From the NCBI GenBank assembly GCA_964613055.1, contig CAZTGD010000054.1, forward strand, positions 1 through 5,188: 5,188 bases of DNA. The letters are read 5' to 3'. The DNA is from JAXGMQ01 sp964613055 (GTDB lineage Bacteria; Caldisericota; Caldisericia; JAAYUI01). Of the stretch, positions 1 through 5,188 are shown piece after piece. How positions within the stretch are numbered: position 1 is the first letter of the stretch; each line of letters starts with the position of its first letter. The notes beneath the pieces are model-generated. The model had not been told where the DNA came from. It did not search any database and was given only the letters and a program-made list of their open reading frames with translations. Made by a program: the position numbers and the translations under genes.

Positions 1-2
1 AG

Positions 3-770
3 GCATGCAATGAGATTGAGATGGTCTACACCATCATACGTGACAACACCCCTCCCAATATTGATGTTGTGTCACCAGAGGATGGAAGCACATACGAGAC
101 CTATGAGTTTGTCAATATCAGAGTCAAGTCCGAATCAACCGCCTCAGTGTTTGTTAATGGTTCGGTTGCGGCTGTTGTCGAAGAAACCGAAGATGGTATG
201 GCTATCTTTGAAGGAGAGGTTGAACTTGGAGAGGGACCACTGAAGGTAACCATTGAAGCCAAGGACGTTGCAGGCAACTCAGCCACCAAGGATATGACAC
301 TGTATGCAGAGAATCCTGTAGAAACCATCAGGATAAAGCTGTGGCCAAACAGCCCGAAGTTTGTCATAAACAACGAGCAGGTGGATGACCTTAACCCGAT
401 GCCCATGACCAAAGGTGCATTGCCTAAGGATCTTTGGGGTAACACCTACATGCCAGTCAGGGCAATACTTGAAGCACTTGGCGCAAAAGTCGATTGGATT
501 GATGCTGAGAGAAGAGTAGATATAAGACTTGGTGACAACTTCCTCCAGCTGTGGCTGAGGAATGACCCAAAGAATGACAAGATGGCGAGGTTGAATGGAA
601 AAGACATCCTCGTGACCGGTCAGCCTGCACCAGGTGAAGAACCACCCGTTCTCTATCCAACCATCGTAAGTGGTAGAAGTATGTTACCATTAAGATTTGC
701 CTGTGAAGCTCTCGGTGCTGATGTAAACTGGATAGCCTCCGAAGAAGCCATTGAGATAGTCTATCCTTAG
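3..770 (+). CDS. Ig-like / copper-amine-oxidase-like stalk domain surface protein (3' part only)
   Basis: The reading frame is open to the left edge (codons from base 3), so this is the C-terminal part of a larger protein. The ATG at base 21 lies inside a domain and is not a credible start. Counting from that Met, residues 11-95 form a bacterial Ig-like beta-sandwich, with the linker DNTPPNIDVVSPEDG and the motif DVAGN that ends such repeats. The residues before it look like the end of a previous Ig-like repeat. Residues 103-249 match the copper amine oxidase N-terminal-like (stalk) domain, with two copies of the signature: MPVRAILEALGAKVDWI (144-160) and LPLRFACEALGADVNWI (222-238). Despite the name, these domains are not catalytic. 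In the family they sit on secreted or envelope proteins and are thought to mediate wall attachment or protein contacts. The protein is probably extracellular; the signal peptide would lie upstream of the window. The domain calls are firm, the role of the whole protein unknown. It ends in TAG, followed by a terminator. Confidence 0.85.
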   Translation, partial: ACNEIEMVYTIIRDNTPPNIDVVSPEDGSTYETYEFVNIRVKSESTASVFVNGSVAAVVEETEDGMAIFEGEVELGEGPLKVTIEAKDVAGNSATKDMTLYAENPVETIRIKLWPNSPKFVINNEQVDDLNPMPMTKGALPKDLWGNTYMPVRAILEALGAKVDWIDAERRVDIRLGDNFLQLWLRNDPKNDKMARLNGKDILVTGQPAPGEEPPVLYPTIVSGRSMLPLRFACEALGADVNWIASEEAIEIVYP

Positions 771-815
771 GAGAAGTAATTGCAGTAGTCTATTGAATTA
801 ATAGCGTTATAACAG

Positions 816-849
816 AACGGGGAACAGCTTCGGTTGTTCCCCGTTTTTT
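816..849 (+). terminator. Rho-independent terminator with UUCG tetraloop
   Basis: Bases 816-828 pair with 833-845: ten perfect pairs (AACGGGGAAC with GTTCCCCGTT), then A-T, one G-T wobble and a closing C-G. The loop is TTCG, giving the very stable C(UUCG)G tetraloop. A run of six T (844-849) follows. It lies about 45 bases after the stop of the stalk-domain gene and ends that transcript. Confidence 0.93.
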
Positions 850-953
850 ATTTGGTCGTCTTATATCAAAATCAGTATTCTTATCCAGCACAATACAATT
901 CAGATGTTCTTTTTATTCATAATCTCAAACTACGTTTTGTACTATGATTTGTT

Positions 954-975
954 TGAATAACTTGCTGAATACTTG
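954..975 (+). repeat. Short tandem direct repeat upstream of the lipoprotein gene
   Basis: TGAATAACTTG (954-964) is followed after one base by TGAATACTTG (966-975). The copies differ by one inserted A and start 12 bases apart; their CTTG ends are 11 bases apart, about one helical turn. The second copy overlaps the proposed -35 box. Side-by-side direct repeats at this spacing are typical of binding sites for OmpR/PhoB-type activators, but chance is possible in AT-rich DNA. Confidence 0.35.
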
Positions 976-1001
976 AAAACACAAACACTGGCAGTTAATA
1001 T
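973..1001 (+). promoter_or_regulatory. Candidate sigma70-type promoter for the lipoprotein-ogt unit
   Basis: TTGAAA (973-978, five of six to the -35 consensus) is followed after 17 bases by TAATAT (996-1001, four of six to the -10 consensus). Transcription would begin near 1008, directly at the ATG at 1009, giving a leaderless mRNA. This agrees with the absence of a Shine-Dalgarno sequence before that ATG. The -10 match is modest, so the call is tentative. No better-spaced promoter was found between 850 and 1008. Confidence 0.4.
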
Positions 1002-1008
1002 CATCGAC

Positions 1009-1851
1009 ATGAAGAAGACAATACCATTTTTGCTGGTAGTTTTGATGTTGATATCAGTCGGATGCGAATCGAGATCGCCCTCTGTAAGATCATCGGTTGA
1101 CACTACTCTCTATGCAGACGGAACCAAAGCCGTATACAGCGTATTCATTGCTGGAAGCCATGCTGGAGAGATGACATATGAATTCACCCATATTGACATT
1201 GAGGGGAGCAAAGCACTAAAAATCAGCCACGAATCAGATTATACATACATTGATCCACAAACTGGCATCACACAAGACATAAACTCAACAGGAGATGTCA
1301 TAGTTGATTTTGATGATTGGAAGCCCCTTTCCTCAAATCATCGCTTAGAGTGGGAAGGTGACATCTCTGGATGGCAGGAAACGGGTTCTGACTACGGTGA
1401 TGGTTTTGTCAGTTGGATAGAGAAGAACCCTGCTGGCTCTGGTTCTCAGGATATTGAGTTTGTCGAAACCTTTGAGGGTGAGGAGTATCTTGACGAAGAC
1501 GAAGTTGTTTGGCATATACCCACACTAAAATACAAACCAAAGAAAAAGAAGTATTTTACCTATTTTTCTAACCGCTCTGGACAACCCCTCCAGGGAGTGA
1601 TCACGTTGGGAGAAGAGCACGACATTGCTGTTTCAGGCGATATATACAAGACATATGGCGCTGGTATTGCTGTTAACGAGTTTGTTCTAAGATTGTGGTT
1701 TGAAATAGATACTGGTAGACTCATAAAATACGAGCAGAACCAGGGATATTTAGCCTATCCAGACACTCCAGATGCAACAGCGGGAACTGTTGAGACCTAT
1801 GTACTCAACATGACTCTAACGCTTAAGGAGTGGATCGAACCCAACCAATAA
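1009..1851 (+). CDS. Predicted lipoprotein of unknown function
   Basis: This 280-residue protein begins with a lipoprotein signal peptide: MKK, a hydrophobic core (IPFLLVVLMLI), then SVGC with Cys19 as the predicted lipidated residue. It should be anchored on the outer face of a membrane. The mature part has no other cysteine and is rich in aromatic and acidic residues. Alternating patterns such as AVYSVFIAGSHAGEMTYEF (41-59) and FVLRLWFEIDTGRLIKYEQ (225-243) suggest an all-beta fold. They faintly recall DUF3108-like periplasmic proteins, which I could not confirm. A basic patch KPKKKK lies at 176-181. I do not recognise the family. The ATG at 1009 is preferred over an in-frame TTG at 973, because the signal peptide starts there and the TTG forms part of a candidate -35 box. 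Its stop (1849-1851) overlaps the next gene's start by one base. Confidence 0.8.
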   Translation: MKKTIPFLLVVLMLISVGCESRSPSVRSSVDTTLYADGTKAVYSVFIAGSHAGEMTYEFTHIDIEGSKALKISHESDYTYIDPQTGITQDINSTGDVIVDFDDWKPLSSNHRLEWEGDISGWQETGSDYGDGFVSWIEKNPAGSGSQDIEFVETFEGEEYLDEDEVVWHIPTLKYKPKKKKYFTYFSNRSGQPLQGVITLGEEHDIAVSGDIYKTYGAGIAVNEFVLRLWFEIDTGRLIKYEQNQGYLAYPDTPDATAGTVETYVLNMTLTLKEWIEPNQ

Positions 1852-2318
1852 TGAAAGAAGAGCATATAATAAACACTGAACTTGGGAATTTTGTATGCAA
1901 ACAGGAGGGTGACAAGTTGACCGATCTGCGCCCAACTGAAGTACCATTTTCTAATTCCACTGCTCTATCAAAACTAGCTAAGACAGTCCAATCTCAGCTG
2001 ACTGAATACATCAAGGGAGATCGAAAGACATTTGACATTCCCATCAAGCTGAATGGAACAGATTTCCAGGTAGCTGTGTGGAAAACAATAATCGAACAGG
2101 TCAATTACGGGGAGATAACTACCTATTCAGATGTTGCTGATATGGCTGGTTATCCCAAAGCCAGCAGAGCTGTGGGCAATGCTTTGAACAAAACCCCTAT
2201 CCTAATCATCATCCCGTGCCATCGAGTAGTGGCAAAGAACCATCCCGGCAAGTATAAGTATGGCATGAACATGAAGAAACGACTGCTTGAGATTGAACAA
2301 AGCAACATCGATAAATAG
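1851..2318 (+). CDS. ogt: Methylated-DNA--protein-cysteine S-methyltransferase
   Basis: This suicide repair protein moves the alkyl group from O6-alkylguanine (and O4-alkylthymine) in DNA to its own cysteine and is consumed in the act. The 155-residue product has the full C-terminal domain: FDIPIKLNGTDFQVAVW (61-77), TTYSDVA with the flipping-pocket Tyr92, the DNA-binding helix SRAVGNA with the Arg finger at R106, and the active site IPCHRV with nucleophile Cys123. Glu149 near the end matches the Glu of the Cys-His-Glu network. The N-terminal domain is short, as in Ogt-type proteins without the Ada regulatory domain. The Asn hinge before the active site (N137 in human MGMT) is Thr115 here. 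The ATG at 1851 overlaps the upstream stop (TAATG), so translation is probably coupled. A GTG at 1830 would add seven residues, but the AAGGAG at 1825-1830 touches that start codon and cannot serve it. Confidence 0.93.
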   Translation: MKEEHIINTELGNFVCKQEGDKLTDLRPTEVPFSNSTALSKLAKTVQSQLTEYIKGDRKTFDIPIKLNGTDFQVAVWKTIIEQVNYGEITTYSDVADMAGYPKASRAVGNALNKTPILIIIPCHRVVAKNHPGKYKYGMNMKKRLLEIEQSNIDK

Positions 2319-2373
2319 GCATATCTTCTATAAATTGTTAATCTGGATTCTAACTATTTCTTCAAAACTATAC

Positions 2374-2402
2374 TTGTCACGGTCAGCATCTGCTGGCATA
2401 AT
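2374..2402 (+). promoter_or_regulatory. Sigma70-type promoter of the repressor/oxidoreductase operon
   Basis: TTGTCA (2374-2379, five of six to TTGACA) and CATAAT (2397-2402, five of six to TATAAT) are separated by exactly 17 bases. TGG just before the -10 (2394-2396) supplies an extended -10 TGN element. Transcription should start near 2409, only about five bases before the ATG at 2414, so the first gene would be essentially leaderless. It fits the absence of a Shine-Dalgarno site there. A palindrome fills the spacer. Confidence 0.65.
2384..2395 (+). promoter_or_regulatory. Palindrome between -35 and -10: candidate repressor operator
   Basis: CAGCA-TC-TGCTG is a perfect 5+5 inverted repeat lying wholly inside the promoter spacer. 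A protein bound there would block RNA polymerase. The first gene of the operon encodes a CsoR/FrmR-family repressor, and these commonly regulate their own promoters. However, the site lacks the GC-tract core (CCCC/GGGG flanked by AT) known for many CsoR and CstR operators, so its identity is inferred from position. Confidence 0.4.
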
Positions 2403-2413
2403 ATAGATGATAA

Positions 2414-2674
2414 ATGAGAAGTGAAACGCTTCAGAAAAATCTTCTAACAAGACTCGCGCGTATTGAGGGACAGGTCAGGGGTCTTTCCCGCATGATTAGA
2501 GAGGAACGAAACTGTGAGGAGATAGCTCATCAGATATCAGCGGTCAGGGCAGGCATAGGAAGGATTGGTTACCTGCTTATCGAAAACAAACTCGCAGAGT
2601 GCGTTGACCTTGAAATAGAGGATGAGAAGAAAACTACACTGCTTAGGCTAATCAAGAAACTTACAGGCAAATAA
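2414..2674 (+). CDS. CsoR/FrmR-family (DUF156) transcriptional repressor, CstR-like ligand set
   Basis: This 86-residue all-helical protein carries the family signature RLARIEGQVRGLSRMI (13-28) followed by CEEIAHQISAVRAGI (34-48). Family members form tetramers, bind operators with basic surface residues (here probably R13, R16, R22 and R50), and let go when a ligand reaches the cysteine site. In copper-sensing CsoR the ligands are Cys, His at +25 and Cys at +29. Here Cys34 and Cys63 (+29) are kept, but the His position holds Lys59, and Asn33 replaces the second-shell Tyr known in M. tuberculosis CsoR. FrmR instead has His at +25 and no Cys at +29. Two cysteines without the His is the pattern of CstR, which senses persulfides by forming Cys-Cys sulfur bridges. 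It is first in an operon with two redox genes and probably controls them and itself. The family is certain; the inducer is inferred. Confidence 0.92.
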   Translation: MRSETLQKNLLTRLARIEGQVRGLSRMIREERNCEEIAHQISAVRAGIGRIGYLLIENKLAECVDLEIEDEKKTTLLRLIKKLTGK

Positions 2675-2684
2675 TTAATAATTT

Positions 2685-2692
2685 GAAAGGAG
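2685..2692 (+). promoter_or_regulatory. Ribosome binding site that fixes a GTG start
   Basis: GAAAGGAG ends seven bases before the GTG at 2700, an ideal distance. It favours this GTG over the in-frame ATG at 2727 as the start of the FAD oxidoreductase gene. Confidence 0.8.
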
Positions 2693-2699
2693 CGGTTTT

Positions 2700-4178
2700 G
2701 TGAGAACCAAACAGATTTATAAGGCAATGACCGAGATTGGCGTAAAAGCCACATCCAGCCCCTTTGAAAGGCGGTTCTACGGTTTCGATGTTACACCCCT
2801 ACCCGCAGAGGCTTATTGGGCACTCAGAGGTACAGTACCCCAGGTAGTTGTCAGACCCAAGAACGCGGAAGAAGTATCAAAAATCCTAGCCTGGGCTAAC
2901 AAACACGAGGTTCCTGTAACTCCAAGGGGCGGGGGGACATCTGGATATTTCCAGTCAGTTCCCAGACGAAGGGGTATCACCATAGAGACACTTGACCTTA
3001 ACCAAATAGACGAACCCAATGCAGATGATGATACGGTCAGGGTTGGAGCAGGCGCTATCTGGTCTAAGATCGAAACAAAGATAATGTCTCACGGATACCG
3101 ACTCAAAACATATCCAACATCATACAGGTCCTCAACGGTTGCAGGATGGATGCAGACAGAGGGATTTGGCATAGGCAGTATCATGTTTGGTCATCTCAAG
3201 AACCTGATTAGGGAAGTCGATATAGTATTGCCAACTGGTAAGATAACATCAATGAAAAATGGAGGTTATGTAACGCTCGAAGACGGTTCAAGCATTGAGT
3301 TCGACGACCTGTTCCACTCCGAAGGTATGCTGGTAATCATAACATCTGTCGTGCTTGATATTCGAAAAGAACCAGAAGCAGAAAAGACTTTCCTTTTGAT
3401 GTTCAAAAACCACAAGCACTTCTCTACATGTGCAAAGCGTCTAGCGGAGATTAATGGTGTATTCTTCATGGAATTCGTCAACGGAGCTTATATGGACCTT
3501 CTTGAGCAGGCTGGATTCCACGCGCCTGAACACACAGAAGACAACGTAAGTCTCGTTCTCAGGTTTGAGGGAACATCAAACACAGTGAACCTCGGTAGCG
3601 AACACATAAAAGCCATTGTTGCAGAAGACAACAACATTGAACAGCTACCAGAGGGTATGGCAGACGAGGAGTACAAGGAGAGGTTGGACTACTTCAGGAT
3701 TAAAAACGCTTTCTGCTCCGTAACCCCTGCTGATGTATCTGTACCAACAGAGAGTCTAAATGATTTCCTGGACAACACACTGAGGTTGAGATTCAAACTC
3801 GCCTATAAAGGTGAATTAGTTACACCAGACAAGATAGGGCTGATGTTCTTTATGGTCCTTGGAAACGAGCTCTCTCTTGTTAGATTCATGTCTACAGCCC
3901 CATACCAAATGGAAATCATACTCAGAGCTCTTAAATACGGTGGCTCTCCTCATGGTGGAATTGGTCTTCTCAACACTCCATACATTTACAGCATGCGAAC
4001 AAAGAGTGTTCGTGACGCATTCATTAGGAAGAAGGAGAACATCGACGAACGGTGGATAATGAATCCAGGCAAGTGGACTGATCCGCCATTTTTCCTCAGA
4101 CCTTCCATATACTTCTCTGCAATGAAGATGCTCGAACCCGTGTGTTGGCTTACGGGTGGAATCAAGAGGAGGTGGTAA
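2700..4178 (+). CDS. FAD-binding oxidoreductase, GlcD / FAD_binding_4 (VAO/PCMH) type
   Basis: This 492-residue flavoprotein probably oxidises a 2-hydroxy acid such as lactate or glycolate, or a related substrate, and hands electrons to the Fe-S protein encoded next. The FAD-binding domain spans about 45-225: VPQVVVRPKNAEEVSKIL (46-63), the pyrophosphate-binding loop PRGGGTSG (75-82), DTVRVGAGAIW (111-121), a second FAD-contact segment PTSYRSSTVAGW (139-150), REVDIVLPTG (171-180), and LFHSEGMLVIITSVVL (204-219), which matches the family's GSEG-GI-T element. The C-terminal substrate domain is divergent but ends with the typical NPGKW (455-459). After it comes an odd, largely hydrophobic tail of about 33 residues that may contact a partner or membrane. 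It lies 25 bases after the repressor gene, and its last codons contain the next gene's Shine-Dalgarno site. No His-attachment site for covalent FAD was identified. The substrate cannot be read from sequence; GlcD, D-lactate dehydrogenase and alkyl-DHAP-synthase-like proteins all share this fold. Confidence 0.9.
   Translation: MRTKQIYKAMTEIGVKATSSPFERRFYGFDVTPLPAEAYWALRGTVPQVVVRPKNAEEVSKILAWANKHEVPVTPRGGGTSGYFQSVPRRRGITIETLDLNQIDEPNADDDTVRVGAGAIWSKIETKIMSHGYRLKTYPTSYRSSTVAGWMQTEGFGIGSIMFGHLKNLIREVDIVLPTGKITSMKNGGYVTLEDGSSIEFDDLFHSEGMLVIITSVVLDIRKEPEAEKTFLLMFKNHKHFSTCAKRLAEINGVFFMEFVNGAYMDLLEQAGFHAPEHTEDNVSLVLRFEGTSNTVNLGSEHIKAIVAEDNNIEQLPEGMADEEYKERLDYFRIKNAFCSVTPADVSVPTESLNDFLDNTLRLRFKLAYKGELVTPDKIGLMFFMVLGNELSLVRFMSTAPYQMEIILRALKYGGSPHGGIGLLNTPYIYSMRTKSVRDAFIRKKENIDERWIMNPGKWTDPPFFLRPSIYFSAMKMLEPVCWLTGGIKRRW
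4167..4174 (+). promoter_or_regulatory. Strong ribosome binding site inside the end of the FAD gene
   Basis: AGGAGGTG lies six bases before the ATG at 4181 and is near-perfectly complementary to the 16S rRNA 3' end. It is read as the final Arg-Arg-Trp of the upstream protein. The stop and the next ATG are two bases apart, indicating tight coupling of the two subunits. Confidence 0.85.
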
Positions 4179-4180
4179 AA

Positions 4181-5188
4181 ATGGCTAATATGACAAGAAA
4201 AAAATACGCCCTTCTGAAGGAACAGATTCGCAAGTGCATTCAGTGTGGTTCATGTCGCGTTAACTGCCCAACGGCAAACGAGACAGGGTGGCTATCTGCA
4301 TCCCCAAGATCAAAGGTGCTTCACGCTCGTGACATAATCTATGCCAGACCATGGTCAAGACCAAAGATAGCCGAGGAATTCAGCAAGAGGATATTCGAGT
4401 GTACGATGTGCGGAAGGTGCGGCGAAGAGTGCATCACCGACATTGATCTCCCTGATATCTGGATTGACCTCAGAGAGATGGCAATGGACTCAGGCACCAA
4501 GATAGAAACTGTTGAACTTGTTGGCAAAACTATATACGAGAAAAAGAACGTTGCCGACCAGCCAAACGCCGAGAGGAATGTCTGGCTTAAGCGCGCAAAG
4601 CTTGGCTTTGACCCATCGGAGGTGAAACAGGCTGATGTTGTTCTTTTTGTTGGGTGCATGGGAGCTTTCTACCCACAGTCACAGCCCATGGTCAGAGCGT
4701 TGGCTCAGGTAATGGAAGCGGCTGGCATCAAGTTTGCCATCATGGGCGAGAAGGAGTATTGCTGTGGATTCCCACTGCTTTCTGCTGGCAAGGTTGATGA
4801 TGCGATCTCATTGATGAGACACAACTTTGATGTGGTCAAGAAGATTGGCGCAAAGACAATGGTCTCAGCGTGCCCGGCTTGCATGAAGACATGGCGGGAT
4901 GAGTATTCTCACTACCTCGGAGAAGAGCTTCCCTTTGAGGTTGTCCACGCCACGGAGCTGGTTCGTGACCTCATCAAAGATGGAAAGATCAAGCTGGATC
5001 CACCCAAAAAAGAACAGACCGTTACCTATCATGACGGATGCGACCTTGGAAGAAACGCTGGTGTTTACGATGCCCCACGTGAACTCATTCAGCTTATTCC
5101 TGGACTCACCTTTATTGAACACCCAGAGAGTCGTGAGAAGTCTGTTTGTTGTGGAGCTGGCGGAGACATGCTCATGACCAATCCCGAG
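4181..5188 (+). CDS. HdrD/GlcF-like iron-sulfur oxidoreductase (3' end cut by window)
   Basis: The frame is open to the right edge; 336 residues are visible. The N-terminal ferredoxin domain binds two [4Fe-4S] clusters through C19-C22-C25-C29 and C74-C77-C80-C84; the second motif lacks the usual Pro after its last Cys. Then come two CCG domains (DUF3483/PF02754 type). The first is complete: C159, C194-C195-G, and C231-P-A-C234, with 34 and 35 residues between groups. The second shows C287 and C323-C324-G; its closing CxxC lies beyond the window. This architecture is that of HdrD, GlcF and the Fe-S partners of lactate dehydrogenases, where CCG domains can hold unusual clusters that reduce disulfides or pass electrons to a membrane carrier. 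No membrane segment is visible in this part. Given its position two bases after the FAD gene, it is most likely that enzyme's electron acceptor. Whether the final acceptor is quinone, a thiol/disulfide or another carrier is unknown. Confidence 0.92.
   Translation, partial: MANMTRKKYALLKEQIRKCIQCGSCRVNCPTANETGWLSASPRSKVLHARDIIYARPWSRPKIAEEFSKRIFECTMCGRCGEECITDIDLPDIWIDLREMAMDSGTKIETVELVGKTIYEKKNVADQPNAERNVWLKRAKLGFDPSEVKQADVVLFVGCMGAFYPQSQPMVRALAQVMEAAGIKFAIMGEKEYCCGFPLLSAGKVDDAISLMRHNFDVVKKIGAKTMVSACPACMKTWRDEYSHYLGEELPFEVVHATELVRDLIKDGKIKLDPPKKEQTVTYHDGCDLGRNAGVYDAPRELIQLIPGLTFIEHPESREKSVCCGAGGDMLMTNPE

Noticed and set aside
101..445. Minus-strand open frame of 114 codons inside the stalk-domain gene
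   Set aside because: It lies fully opposite a clear protein-domain coding frame, has low-complexity Ser/Thr-rich translation, and no recognisable motif or ribosome site.
875..896. GTATT/AATAC inverted repeat in the intergenic region
   Set aside because: A five-base arm with a 12-base loop in AT-rich DNA is expected by chance and is far from the proposed promoter.
973..1008. TTG start adding 12 residues to the lipoprotein
   Set aside because: The extension would put polar residues before the signal peptide, has no Shine-Dalgarno site, and the TTG fits better as part of a -35 box.
2337..2354. Imperfect dyad GTTAATC/GATTCTAAC after the methyltransferase gene, considered as a terminator
   Set aside because: The loop is two bases, the stem is bulged and AT-rich, and there is no T-run after it. 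I see no convincing terminator between 2319 and 2373.
4339..4659. Minus-strand open frame of 106 codons inside the HdrD-like gene
   Set aside because: The plus strand here encodes the second ferredoxin motif and the approach to the first CCG domain; the reverse translation resembles no known protein.
4899..5177. Plus-strand open frame of 92 codons near the right edge
   Set aside because: It is the shifted frame of the HdrD-like gene, which continues uninterrupted through the same bases with conserved Cys motifs.
1..5188. CRISPR array, tRNA or rRNA gene, insertion sequence or phage genes
   Set aside because: No repeat-spacer pattern, no tRNA- or rRNA-like sequence, and no transposase or integrase motif was seen; the window is almost fully occupied by six ordinary co-directional genes.

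Overview
The window carries six genes, all on the + strand, from what looks like an anaerobic bacterium. Bacterial hallmarks are a rho-independent terminator with a cUUCGg tetraloop, a sigma70-type -35/-10 promoter, and a lipobox signal peptide. The copper-amine-oxidase-like 'stalk' domains and the HdrD/GlcF-type iron-sulfur protein are common in Firmicutes, deep-branching Actinobacteriota and Chloroflexota. The sequence does not decide between these, and GC content is moderate.

Region 1 (1-849): the 3' end of a large surface or secreted protein (Ig-like domain, then two copper-amine-oxidase-like stalk repeats), closed by a strong terminator. Region 2 (850-2318): a roughly 240-bp intergenic stretch with a candidate promoter, then a predicted lipoprotein of unknown function. 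Its stop codon overlaps the start of an O6-methylguanine-DNA methyltransferase (TAATG), so the two are probably translated together.

Region 3 (2319-5188, open at the right edge): a well-formed promoter with a palindrome between its -35 and -10 boxes drives a small CsoR/FrmR-family repressor. Close behind follow a GlcD-like FAD-dependent oxidoreductase and an HdrD/GlcF-like protein with two ferredoxin clusters and two CCG domains. The last two form a classic pair: a flavoprotein oxidises a 2-hydroxy acid or similar substrate, and the Fe-S partner passes electrons on to quinone, a thiol/disulfide couple or another carrier.

The most interesting point is the repressor. It keeps both sensor cysteines (C34, C63) but has Lys at the position of the copper-binding His. 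That pattern fits a CstR-like sensor of reactive sulfur better than a copper sensor, and suggests (inference) that the redox pair is induced by persulfide or sulfide stress or serves sulfur-linked metabolism. A second theme is that the first genes of both downstream transcription units appear to be leaderless, while the internal operon genes have strong Shine-Dalgarno sites.
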